64,000 nucleotides of DNA, from assembly GCA_963923025.1 (NCBI GenBank), contig CAWUKV010000004.1, positions 8,572 to 72,571 on the forward strand. Direction: 5' to 3'. This document shows, piece after piece, positions 44,548-53,800 of the stretch; within the stretch, counting starts at the first letter, position 1; each line of letters begins with the position of its first letter. The translations under genes were made by a program, and so were the position numbers. Under the pieces are notes generated by a model. It was not told where the DNA came from and made no database searches. It worked only from the letters and a program-made list of their open reading frames with translations. This DNA is from CAWUKV01 sp963923025 (GTDB lineage: Bacteria > Cyanobacteriota > Cyanobacteriia > Phormidesmidales > Phormidesmidaceae).

Positions 44548-47055
44548 ATGTCCGAACAGCTCAACATGCTTCCAGACGAACATATCGTCGTGACCTCACT
44601 CCATAGCGAAGTGCAACGGTCCTACCTGGAATACGCCATGAGCGTTATCGTGGGGCGAGCGTTGCCGGACGTGCGCGACGGTCTCAAACCGGTGCATCGG
44701 CGTATTCTCTATGCCATGCACGAACTGGGGCTGACCCCGGACCAGCCCTTTAGAAAATGCGCCCGCGTGGTGGGCGACGTGCTGGGTAAGTACCACCCCC
44801 ACGGCGACCAGGCGGTCTACGACGCCCTGGTAAGGATGGTGCAGGACTTTTCGAGCCGGTACCCCCTACTCAACGGTCACGGCAACTTTGGCTCGGTAGA
44901 CAACGACCCACCGGCGGCCATGCGTTACACCGAAACGCGGCTCGCCCCCATTAGCCACAACGCCCTACTCGACAACATTGACCAGGCCACCGTCGGCTTC
45001 ACCGACAACTTTGACAGCTCCCAACAAGAACCGGTTGTGCTGCCCGCGCAGCTGCCCAACCTGCTGCTCAACGGCAGCTCCGGCATCGCCGTGGGCATGG
45101 CGACCAACATTCCTCCCCACAACCTGGGTGAAGTGGTCGATGGCCTCATCGCTCTGATCGACCGCCCTGAGCTGAGCGACGACAAACTCTTTCAGCTGAT
45201 CCCCGGTCCCGACTTCCCCACGGGGGGAGAAGTCACCAGCAACAAGGGCATCCATGACGCCTACCGGAAAGGCCGTGGCAGCATCCCTGTGCGGGGCATC
45301 GCCAGCTTCGAAGAAATCCGCCCTGGTAAAGGACGACAGCGCCGTAACGCCATTGTGGTGACGGAGCTGCCCTATCAGGTCAACAAGGCAGGCTGGATTG
45401 AAAAAGTCGCCGATCTGGTAAACCAAGGCCGCATTGACGGCATTGCCGACATTCGAGATGAGAGCGATCGCGATGGTATGCGCGTTGTCATCGAACTGCG
45501 GCGAGACGCTCAGGCACCCAAAATTCTCAGCGACCTCTACCGGATGACGCCGCTGCAAAGCAACTTTGGTGCGATCATGCTGGCGCTGGATAACAGCCAG
45601 CCCCGGCAGCTCTCGCTGAGGGAAATGCTCAATGCCTTCCTCAGCTTCCGCGAAGAAACGCTGACCCGCCAGTACCGCCACGAACTCGAAGAAACCGAGA
45701 CACGGCTCCACATTGTCGAAGGTATGCTCACCGCCCTCGACAGCATCGACGAGGTAATTGAGATTTTGCGGGCCGCCCCTGACGGCGGTACTGCCCGTCA
45801 AGAATTGCAAGGGCAGTTTGACTTGAGCGAACGTCAGGCCAACGCCATTCTCTCGATGCCGCTGCGGCGGCTGGTGGGGCTCGAACAGCAGAAGCTGCTG
45901 GAAGAATTCGAGGAACTGAGCGACCGGCAAACCGCTCTACAAGAACTGTTGGGCGATCGCAAAGTCCTGCTCAAAGCCCTAAAGAAAGAGCTGCGCGCCC
46001 TGAAAAAGGCCTACGGCGACGAGCGCCGCACCCGCCTGCAAACCGAAGAAGAGCGGGCGGAAGAAAAACAGATTTTGGCGGAGCTAGAAGCCGAGGCCAA
46101 AGAAGAAGAAACCGTCGTCGAGTTCACGCAAAAGGGCTACGCCTACCGGCTCTCGCCCCGCGCCTACCAGCGCCGTCAGGCCAAGGCCGACCCACCGCCC
46201 AAGGGCAAACCCAAACTACAAGAGGCCGACGACCCGGTACTGCAAACGGAGCAGGTCCATACCCATCAAGAGCTACTGGTGTTGACTCGAGATGGCAAAG
46301 CCTACACCCTGCCCCTAGCCGACATTCCCATTGCCCAGCGCCAGTCTAAGGGGTCGCCGCTGGTGAACCTGCTGCCCGAAGCGGTGGGCAACGACCCCGA
46401 TGCCGTGGTTGCTCGACTGGTGCTGACGCCGGAGCGGTTAGAACAGCAGCTGATTTTGGTCAGCCGCCAGGGTCGGATCAAGCGACTGACGGTGGCCGAG
46501 TTCCAGAACCTAACCGGACGCGGGCTCACAGCCATGAAGCTGAAGGGCGATGATGAGCTTGCGATCGCAACCCTAGCCGAACCCGACCTAGACATTGTTC
46601 TGGCCACCTCCGGCGGTCGCCTATTGCGGTTTGGCATTGACGACGACCAGCTGCCGCTAGCTAGTCGCAACTCCCAGGGCACCCAAGGTATCCGCGTCCT
46701 CAAACAAGAGCGCATCGTTGGTGCAGCGGTGGTCACCCCCGGAGAAGACCTGCTAATGGTGTCTGAGCGAGGCTATGCCAAGCGCATGCCGGTGGCGACG
46801 CTGAAACGGGCCAACCGCGGCGGCATTGGCTCCCAGTGCTTCCAGTTCAGCCAAAACAGCGACAGCCTAATTGCAGCCCTGCCCACTGCGGATATCGACA
46901 GCGCCATTGTCATCACCAGTCAGGATCGCAGCGCCCAGTTTGAGCTGAGACACGTTCCTAAGCAGGGGCGATCGCAGCCGTGCGATCGCGTCCTCACTAC
47001 AGGCCGAGGCGAAACGCTGACGGGGGTAGAACCGTTAGTTACCGATGAAAGCTAG
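44548..47055 (+). CDS. gyrA: Type IIA topoisomerase subunit A (GyrA/ParC-like)
   Basis: 835 residues. The catalytic Tyr is Y127 (AAMRYTET). The winged-helix region GDVLGKYHPHGDQAVYD is intact, with Gln88 at the site of the quinolone-contacting Ser83 of E. coli. The coiled-coil and C-gate (SLREMLNAFLSFREETLTRQ) follow. The C-terminal beta-pinwheel is present, but where GyrA has QRRGGKG this protein reads QRRQAKA (541-547), a degenerate GyrA box. Cyanobacteria often have two gyrA-type genes; this may be the divergent paralogue, closer to topoisomerase IV in wrapping ability. No gyrB/parE is adjacent. Confidence 0.9.
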   Translation: MSEQLNMLPDEHIVVTSLHSEVQRSYLEYAMSVIVGRALPDVRDGLKPVHRRILYAMHELGLTPDQPFRKCARVVGDVLGKYHPHGDQAVYDALVRMVQDFSSRYPLLNGHGNFGSVDNDPPAAMRYTETRLAPISHNALLDNIDQATVGFTDNFDSSQQEPVVLPAQLPNLLLNGSSGIAVGMATNIPPHNLGEVVDGLIALIDRPELSDDKLFQLIPGPDFPTGGEVTSNKGIHDAYRKGRGSIPVRGIASFEEIRPGKGRQRRNAIVVTELPYQVNKAGWIEKVADLVNQGRIDGIADIRDESDRDGMRVVIELRRDAQAPKILSDLYRMTPLQSNFGAIMLALDNSQPRQLSLREMLNAFLSFREETLTRQYRHELEETETRLHIVEGMLTALDSIDEVIEILRAAPDGGTARQELQGQFDLSERQANAILSMPLRRLVGLEQQKLLEEFEELSDRQTALQELLGDRKVLLKALKKELRALKKAYGDERRTRLQTEEERAEEKQILAELEAEAKEEETVVEFTQKGYAYRLSPRAYQRRQAKADPPPKGKPKLQEADDPVLQTEQVHTHQELLVLTRDGKAYTLPLADIPIAQRQSKGSPLVNLLPEAVGNDPDAVVARLVLTPERLEQQLILVSRQGRIKRLTVAEFQNLTGRGLTAMKLKGDDELAIATLAEPDLDIVLATSGGRLLRFGIDDDQLPLASRNSQGTQGIRVLKQERIVGAAVVTPGEDLLMVSERGYAKRMPVATLKRANRGGIGSQCFQFSQNSDSLIAALPTADIDSAIVITSQDRSAQFELRHVPKQGRSQPCDRVLTTGRGETLTGVEPLVTDES

Positions 47056-47233
47056 CGGCTGCCGAAACTTGTCGTCTACTGAGGCTATTGGGCTGGGGAA
47101 AGACGCCTATGCTTTGCATTTGGCTTTTGGCCTAGCCTGCTTGAACCGGTACCTTCAGCCATCTTGTCGAGTTTTTGACAGTTGCAGTTGTAGACTAAGG
47201 CGTCACTACTGTCCGTCATAGGCAACGCCCACC

Positions 47234-47917
47234 ATGAGGATCCTAATCGTCGAGGATGACGCCCGCATTGCTACGCCGCTGGCCAAAGACTTGCGCCATC
47301 AGCACTACACCGTAGATGTGGCTACCGACGGGATGGAAGGATGGGAGTTTACCCAGGCGGCTGACTATGACGTGATTTTGCTGGATTGGATGCTGCCGCG
47401 ACTGGACGGGGTTGAGCTGTGTCGGCGGCTGCGGGGTGCCGACTGCCCGTCCATGATTTTGATGCTGACGGCCAAAGATACCACCAGTGATAAGGTCATC
47501 GGCCTGGATGCAGGGGCCGATGATTATTTGGTCAAGCCCTTTAAGCTCGAAGAATTATCCGCCCGACTCAGGGCCTTAAGCCGCCGCAGTCGAGAGCTGA
47601 CACCGACCATTTTTGAGTATGGCAGCTTGTCTTTGGACCCCAGCACCCGAGCGGTGACCTGTGCAGGCAAAGCCCTGACCTTGACCCCGAAGGAGTACCT
47701 GCTGCTGGAATATTTCTTACGGCACCCGGGGCAGGTGGCCTCCCGCGACCAGCTGCTACAACAGCTGTGGGACTTTGACCAAAGTGCCGGAGAAGGTACC
47801 GTTAAAACTCACATCGGCAACCTGCGTCACAAGCTTAAGGCCGCGGGTAATGGTCAGAATTTAATTGAAACGGTGTATGGGGTGGGCTATCGGTTGACGC
47901 CCCTAGAGACGGCGTGA
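47234..47917 (+). CDS. OmpR/PhoB-family response regulator
   Basis: 227 residues. Receiver domain 1-120 with EDD at 7-9, acceptor Asp51 (ILLDWMLPRLDG), and Lys in LVKPFKLEEL. A C-terminal winged-helix DNA-binding domain follows (about 130-222; LTPKEYLLLEYFLRHPGQV, VKTHIGNLRHKLK, YGVGYRL). It is likely a transcription activator of its own operon and of the cytochrome/PepSY genes beyond the kinase. The layout is like the Synechocystis RppA/NrsR systems that answer redox or nickel, but identity with either is not proved. Confidence 0.92.
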   Translation: MRILIVEDDARIATPLAKDLRHQHYTVDVATDGMEGWEFTQAADYDVILLDWMLPRLDGVELCRRLRGADCPSMILMLTAKDTTSDKVIGLDAGADDYLVKPFKLEELSARLRALSRRSRELTPTIFEYGSLSLDPSTRAVTCAGKALTLTPKEYLLLEYFLRHPGQVASRDQLLQQLWDFDQSAGEGTVKTHIGNLRHKLKAAGNGQNLIETVYGVGYRLTPLETA

Positions 47918-49224
47918 GCAATATGGCAAACAAGGCCCCACCCTCCCAGTTTGGCCCGATTCAGCGACGGCTGCTGTGGGCCAACGTGCTGGTGTTTGGG
48001 CTAGTGCTGGGCGGGTTTGCGATCGCGCTACGCACCACGTTCACTGTCACCCTCCGGCAGCAGCAGCAGGCCCAGCTTCAGGCCCTTAGCCGCAGCGCCG
48101 CTGCCGTAGTGGAATGGGATGATGACCAACTCGAAATCGAGAGCGATGACCTAGCTGAGACTGCTATTCTTGCCAATACCCAGGGCGTGCAGTGGTTTAC
48201 CGCCGATGGGCAACTGATCGATCAGCTGGGCACAATCCATCCCACCGAAAAAATCTCTACAGCAGTTTCCGCCCATGCCGGTCACCTCAACGAAGTCACA
48301 CAAACGGTTGGGGCAATTCCTATTCAATCGCTCACCCAGACCGTAGCCCCAGAAAGGAAGACCGCCAACACCACAGACATTATCTACATCCGCGTCAGCC
48401 AATCACTGGTGCCTTACCACACAACCCTCCAACAGCTAGATCGCGGGCTGGGCATCGGCAGCTTCGTGGCTCTAGGTATGAGTGCCTTTGGCGTGCTATG
48501 GCTCAATCGTCAGGCCATGCGCCCCATCGAAACCAGTTTTGACCGCCTACGCCAGTTTACCGCCGACGCCTCCCATGAGCTGCGCAACCCGATCATGGCG
48601 ATTACTAGTAATGCAGAGGTTGCCCTACGATACCCCGACGGGATGCGGATCGATGACAAAGAAACGTTAGAAACCATCATGAATGCCGCAGAGCAGATGG
48701 CGCACCTGACCCAAGATCTGTTGCTCTTGACCCGTCTCGATCAACAGCTTCCCATCGAACGAGTTCCCGTTGATCTGAGTAAGCTGTTAGCTGATTTGGT
48801 GAGACTCTATCAGCCCCAAGCTCAACAAAACACCATTAAGATCCAAACCCAAATTGCGCCCCAACTCTCCTTGACAGGTCATGCACCCCACCTCATTCAG
48901 GCCTTTACCAATCTGCTACAAAACGCCCTACGATACACCCCGCCGAACGGCACAGTCACCGTCAGCAGCCAACAAACAATAGAGGGGGTTAGGGTCACCA
49001 TTCAAGACACCGGGATAGGCATTGCCCCCGAGAACATTTCTAAAATCTTTGATCGGTTTTGGCGGGTAGACCAGGCACGAAACGCAGCTTCCGGTGGCTC
49101 TGGTCTAGGGTTATCCATTGCCCAGGCGATTATTCGAAGCCACAACGGCACCATCACCGTCCGCAGCCAACCAGGCGAGGGTAGCAGCTTTACGGTGCAT
49201 CTTCCCATCAACTCGTCTCAGTAG
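47914..49224 (+). CDS. Sensor histidine kinase
   Basis: 436 residues from a GTG that overlaps the regulator's stop (GTGA at 47914-47917); ATG 47923 is an alternative. The helices LLWANVLVFGLVLGGFAIAL and GIGSFVALGMSAFGVLWL bracket a periplasmic sensor of about 140 residues. The H-box is FTADASHELRNPIMAI, the N-box ALRYTPPNGTVTV region, then DTGIGIAPENISKIFDRFWR and GGSGLGLSIAQAI (ATP lid). The pair forms a canonical two-component system. Confidence 0.93.
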   Translation: MSNMANKAPPSQFGPIQRRLLWANVLVFGLVLGGFAIALRTTFTVTLRQQQQAQLQALSRSAAAVVEWDDDQLEIESDDLAETAILANTQGVQWFTADGQLIDQLGTIHPTEKISTAVSAHAGHLNEVTQTVGAIPIQSLTQTVAPERKTANTTDIIYIRVSQSLVPYHTTLQQLDRGLGIGSFVALGMSAFGVLWLNRQAMRPIETSFDRLRQFTADASHELRNPIMAITSNAEVALRYPDGMRIDDKETLETIMNAAEQMAHLTQDLLLLTRLDQQLPIERVPVDLSKLLADLVRLYQPQAQQNTIKIQTQIAPQLSLTGHAPHLIQAFTNLLQNALRYTPPNGTVTVSSQQTIEGVRVTIQDTGIGIAPENISKIFDRFWRVDQARNAASGGSGLGLSIAQAIIRSHNGTITVRSQPGEGSSFTVHLPINSSQ

Positions 49225-49239
49225 GGAATGCGGGTGAAC

Positions 49240-49279
49240 GGCTGGCAACCCACAGGCTGGGATGGGTTGCCAGCCTTTG
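49240..49279 (+). terminator. Terminator after the two-component operon
   Basis: GGCTGGCAACCCA (49240-49252) pairs perfectly with TGGGTTGCCAGCC (49263-49275), followed by TTT. It sits 15 bp beyond the kinase stop codon. Confidence 0.7.
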
Positions 49280-49285
49280 TGCTCG

Positions 49286-49338
49286 AGGGACAGCCCTACT
49301 CGAAAGTTCAAACAAAGTAACCAACTAGGGCTGTCCCT
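49286..49338. repeat. Second perfect inverted repeat, 13-bp arms
   Basis: AGGGACAGCCCTA (49286-49298) and TAGGGCTGTCCCT (49326-49338) are perfect inverted copies with a 27-base loop. It follows the terminator directly and precedes the cytochrome gene. It may be a palindromic repeat element or an operator/attenuator for the downstream genes. Confidence 0.55.
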
Positions 49339-49433
49339 GTTCAAATTGCGCAATTCTCTTGCCGAGTTCTTGACATTGCCTTCCTAACTTAAGGATATGC
49401 AGTTCACTGCGATTGAACAATACCGCGCCTCAT

Positions 49434-50054
49434 ATGTCACGACCTCGACCCTACCAAACCCTGATTTTTCGTAGCCTCCACGCAGGTCAGGGTATTCTGG
49501 CCCTCCTCGGTGTGTTAACCGGCTATTGGCTGCTAAACACCTGGGACCCACAGGTGGGGGGATTACCATTTCCCGCGGCGCCCGCGGCTGTTGTTGACCT
49601 ACACGACGAAATCGGAGGGCTGTTTACCAGCGCCCTGTGGGTGTTTGTTGTTTACAGCCTATGGGCTGGGCGGCGACGGCTGGTTCAGGGTAAATCTCTG
49701 ACCCAGTTGACCAACATCGGCAAACCGATTTGGTGGTATACCCTCCACCGCATCGTCAATACGGGCCTCCTGATTTTAGGTGGGTTAGTGGTCATCTCAG
49801 GGGAAGAACTCGATGACGAGGCTATGGTGCAAGGCATTTTTTCTGATTGGGCCTATAGCCTACATGTCTTTGCCTGGCTGGGTATTGTGGCCCTTACAGT
49901 GCTGCATGTTTTGCTCTCATTCAAAGTAGGTGGCATTCCCTTGCTGCTGTCTGTTGTTAGCGTCAAGGTCCGTCCCAAAGATTGGCCCAGCTACTGGCCC
50001 CAAAGACTGTGGAACTGGCTCTTTAGCCTAAACACACGATTGAACAGACACTAA
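49434..50054 (+). CDS. Cytochrome b561-like membrane protein
   Basis: 206 residues from ATG 49434; a TTG at 49413 would add seven residues. Four membrane helices carry regularly spaced His residues suited to bind two b hemes: FRSLHAGQG, DLHDEIGGL, YTLHRIVNTGL, SLHVFAWLGI and TVLHVLLSF. This is the layout of small b-type cytochromes that shuttle electrons across the membrane. It lies between the two-component genes and a PepSY gene, an association found in several bacteria. The electron donor and acceptor are unknown. Confidence 0.8.
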   Translation: MSRPRPYQTLIFRSLHAGQGILALLGVLTGYWLLNTWDPQVGGLPFPAAPAAVVDLHDEIGGLFTSALWVFVVYSLWAGRRRLVQGKSLTQLTNIGKPIWWYTLHRIVNTGLLILGGLVVISGEELDDEAMVQGIFSDWAYSLHVFAWLGIVALTVLHVLLSFKVGGIPLLLSVVSVKVRPKDWPSYWPQRLWNWLFSLNTRLNRH

Positions 50055-50129
50055 TTTTGAATAACTTTTTGGATCATCCACAACTGCCTACACAACTTCC
50101 TTTCAACTCATTTTTTGGAGATAACTCCC

Positions 50130-50645
50130 ATGCAACTTCTCAACACTAAAACTTACCTCACGCTGATGCTGCTCCTGATTTTGAGTGCCGGTTCTCAGCA
50201 GGTTATCGCTGTCGGTGCAGCCATGGCAGAACAGGACACGGCCACCCAAGCCAGTGAAAATAGTAAGGACAATGGGGATGCGCTAGATAAAGATGGCACT
50301 CATGCACCCCATGAAAAAGACGAGGATGATAACGACTATAGCGACGATACCGAAGACGAGGATGACGACGACGAGGATGACGACAACGAGGATGACGACG
50401 ATGAGGATGACGACGACGAGGATAACGACGACAAGGATGACGACGATCTAGCCACACAAGCCGATCCAAGCCTCACAGCTGCTGAAGCCGAAGCCATTGC
50501 CTTAGCGGCAGTGCCCGGTGATGTCACCGAGACCGAACTAGAGCTGGAAGATAATCGCCTGGTTTATGAAGTGGAAATTGGGAATCAGGAGGTGCTGATT
50601 GATGCCAATAGTGGCGAGCTGATTGCCATCGAAATCGACGACTAA
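50130..50645 (+). CDS. Secreted PepSY-domain protein with long Asp/Glu tract
   Basis: 171 residues from ATG 50130; GGAG at 50116-50119 is the ribosome site, so the TTG overlapping it is not the start. A signal peptide (YLTLMLLLILSAGSQQV...) is followed by an acidic linker that is almost pure Asp/Glu with a few Asn/Lys (about residues 60-110). The C-terminal ~60 residues form a PepSY domain (LTAAEAEAIALAAVPGDV, YEVEIGNQEVLIDANSGE). The tract could bind divalent metal. Together with the upstream b-cytochrome and two-component genes it suggests a metal- or redox-responsive envelope unit. Confidence 0.85.
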   Translation: MQLLNTKTYLTLMLLLILSAGSQQVIAVGAAMAEQDTATQASENSKDNGDALDKDGTHAPHEKDEDDNDYSDDTEDEDDDDEDDDNEDDDDEDDDDEDNDDKDDDDLATQADPSLTAAEAEAIALAAVPGDVTETELELEDNRLVYEVEIGNQEVLIDANSGELIAIEIDD

Positions 50646-50669
50646 CTCGACCCCAAACCGTTTTTGTTA

Positions 50670-50769
50670 CATTCGTCGAGTTGCTAGGGACAGTTCCTGG
50701 CACTGAAGTCCTTGACGCTGGAGCCCCTCGACGCAGTCGAATGCTTTAACCAACCCTTCAACTGCTATA
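50670..50769. repeat. Dispersed repeat R2, copy 1
   Basis: A 100-bp noncoding sequence starting CATTCGTCGAGTTGCTAGGG and ending CTGCTATA. A second copy is at 63863-63962 with seven differences (93% identity). It ends in the same CTATA motif as the R1 elements. No coding capacity. Confidence 0.8.
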
Positions 50770-50778
50770 TAGCGTTTC

Positions 50779-50838
50779 TCACTTGACTTAAGGTTGTTCT
50801 ATTCAGGCCCAAGCTGGATAGGACAACAAGTCAAGTGA
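50779..50838. repeat. Long palindromic element (about 60 bp)
   Basis: TCACTTGACTT (50779-50789) pairs with AAGTCAAGTGA (50828-50838), and the inner arms GTTGTTCTATTC and GGATAGGACAAC also pair, with a 3-base bulge and two mismatches. It would form one ~23-bp hairpin. It lies between the convergent PepSY and RND genes and may serve as a terminator or be a small mobile palindrome. Confidence 0.6.
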
Positions 50839-50886
50839 AGCTTCCTTTAGAAAAACCGATAGCCCCGCCAAAACCATGGACAGCAA

Positions 50887-53800
50887 CTACTTGCTCACGG
50901 GCTGTTGCGGATAGTCTGACTGAAACTGCGGGTCAGGATGCTTCAGTTCGGTGGGCGGAGGAGCAATGTCGGTGACCTTGCCCAGCAGGCCCACCAGCCA
51001 TTTCTGGAAACTGGCAATGTACGTAAAGAAGACCGGCACCACCACCAACGTCAGCAAAGTAGCCGTCGAAAAGCCGCCAATGACAGCAATCGCCATCGGG
51101 CTTCTCGTCTCACCCCCCGCGCCCCACTCCAGGGCAATAGGCATCATCCCTGCCACCGTCGAAATCGAGGTCATCAAAATTGGACGCATGCGTGTTAGGC
51201 CCGCCTCAATTACCGACTGCTTCAGCGACTTGCCGCGCTCCATCGCAATCAGGGCATAGTCCACCAATAGAATGGAGTTCTTAGTCACCAAGCCCATCAG
51301 CAACACAATGCCAATCAGCGCAAACAGCCCCAGCGGCTTCTGGGCAATCATCAGCCCCATCAGCGCCCCACCAATGCAAAGCGGCAGGGCCACCATTACC
51401 GCAAAGGGGTAGATGAAGTTGTTGTACAGCAGCACCAGCACGGCATAGATCATTAGCACGGCGGTTGCCAACGCCAACAGGAAGCGGCTGAAGATGTCGC
51501 GCATGATTTCAGCATCGCCCGTAGGTTCCTGAGTTACCCCATCTGGCAGGTTTTGCAAAATGGGCAGGGCGTACACCGCCTCTAGTCCCTGACCGAGGGT
51601 AATGCCGTCGAGGTTGGCCCCAACCGTCACCTGACGGGAGCGGTTGTAGCGATCAATTTGCGCGGGACCGCTGCCAAAGTCAATTTCTGCCACGGCAGAC
51701 AGCGGCACCAAGCCGCCCTGCTGGGTAGGGACTTTGAGATTTTCTAGGGTGCTAATGTCGTCGCGGAAGTCGGCGGCGAGACGGACGCGAATGGGAATTT
51801 GGCGATCGCCCACGTCGAAGTCTGCCAGGTTCGACTCAGAATCGCCCAATGTTGCCAGGGAGGCCGTGCTGGCAATACTGCTAACGCTAACGCCCAGGTC
51901 AGCGGCCTGCTGCGGTAGTGGACGGATCAGGATTTCGGGCTTAACCAGGTTGGCACTGGAGGTCACCTCTACCAAACCGGGAATCTGCCGCATAGACTGG
52001 GTCAGCGCGTTGGCCGTTTCCGTCAGCGTAGTCGGGTTGTCACCCTTGAGCAAAATATTGAGCGCTTTACTGTTGCCCGCCGCCCCCTGGCTCTCGAAGG
52101 CAATCCGGGCACCAGGAATCTGCTGAAGCTGCTGCCGCATCTGGGTCTCAAACTCCAAGCGGGTCACATCACGCTCATTCTTAGGCTTGAGCTGAATAAC
52201 AGCGCTGCCTTCAGTTTCTTCCAGCGAGATATAGACCCGGTCAACGGCGGGGTTCTCTAGCAGCAGATTTGTAATTCTCTCTCCCACCAGTTCCGATTTG
52301 GCCAGGGTAGACCCCGGCGGCAGTTCGATGGTGAGGTTGGTAATGTCGGTGTTGCCCGACGCAAACAGACTCGTGGGGATAAACTGCGCCAGCGACAGGC
52401 TCAAAATAAAGAAACCAATCGCTAAACCAATGGTGAGCGCCCGGTGGCGCAGAGCCCCCGTCAGCAGACGGTAGTAAGGACGCAGAAGTTTGGGTATGTC
52501 AGGACGATAGCCGTTGGCGCTGTGACCATTCCCATTGGTGCTGTAGCCGCCAGCCCCGTTCCCATTACTGCCGTTCCCATTACTGCCGTTCCCGCTAGAG
52601 ACGTTTTCCACTGTCTCCAAAGCCGCACTTTGAGTACTCGCCGCCACAGGCTTCAGCAAATAAGCCGCCATCATCGGCGTCATCAGGCGGGCTACCAAGG
52701 TCGAAAACATAGTGGAGACGGCCACCGTAACCCCAAACGGCTGGAAGAACTGTCCCGGAACGCCACCCATAAAGGCAACAGGAATAAAGACGGCAACAAT
52801 CGTCGCAGTCGTCGTTACCACCGCTAAACCCACCTCAGCGGTGGAGTCTAGGGCCGCTTTGAAGGGATGCTTGCCCATGCCGATGTGACGCTCGGCATTT
52901 TCAATTTCGACAATGGCGTCGTCCACCAAGTTGCCAACCGCCAGCGTCAGGGCCAGCAGCGACATGCTGTTGAGCGTATAGCCCAGATATTGCAAAACAA
53001 TAAAGGTGGGAATGATCGACAGCGGTAAAGCGGTGGCAGTAATCAGCGAGGTGCGCCAGTTGCGCAAGAACAAACTGACCACGACTACCGCCAAAATGGA
53101 ACCGATAATCAGCGCATCAATGGAGGCTTGGTAGGAGTCCCGAATGTCTGTGGCGCGGGTGAAGATGAGTTGGAAGTTGACGTCGTCTAGTTCGTTTTCT
53201 AGAGATGCGATCGCATCTCTCACCCCTTCTTCGACGCTCACCAATAAACTGCCGCTGCTGCGCAGTACCGAAAAGGACACCACCGCCTCGTTGTTCACAT
53301 AGGCCGACTGGCTCAGCTCTTTAAAGTCATCCCGCACCGACCCCAGAGTACTCAGCGGCACGCTGCCACCATTGGGTAGGACGATGCCCAGGTCTTGCAG
53401 CGCCTCTACTGTGGCAGCACTGCCCAGGGTACGAATGCCCTGCTCCTGCCCCGAGATTTCGCCCTGTCCCCCCGGTAGGTTGACGTTGAAGCTACGAATT
53501 TGGTTATTGACCTGTGTGGCCGTAACGCCCAGCGCGTTCAGCTGATTCGGATCGAGATCAACCCGAATTTCTCGATCAAAGCCGCCAGAGCGCCGCACTT
53601 GAGAAACACCAGAGACCGACAGCAGTTCCGGCGCAATCGTACGGTCCACCAAATCACTGAGCGCCTCTACCGACAGCGTGTCGGAACTGACGGCATAGGT
53701 AAGAATGGCCCCGCCTTCAAACCGGAGGCGGCGCACTTGGGGTTCCTGCGCATCTTGGGGTAAGTCTTGGCGGACGCGGGTAACGGCATCCCGTACGTCG

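Noticed and set aside
44965..45930. A 321-codon open frame on the minus strand opposite the topoisomerase gene
   Set aside because: It is the complement of a highly conserved gene with matching codon pattern, has no recognisable domain and no ribosome site. It is a shadow frame.
50203..50469. A His/Arg/Pro-rich minus-strand frame opposite the PepSY gene
   Set aside because: It is the exact complement of the Asp/Glu codon repeat (GAC/GAT/GAG read as GTC/ATC/CTC in other frames), hence an artefact of the repeat.
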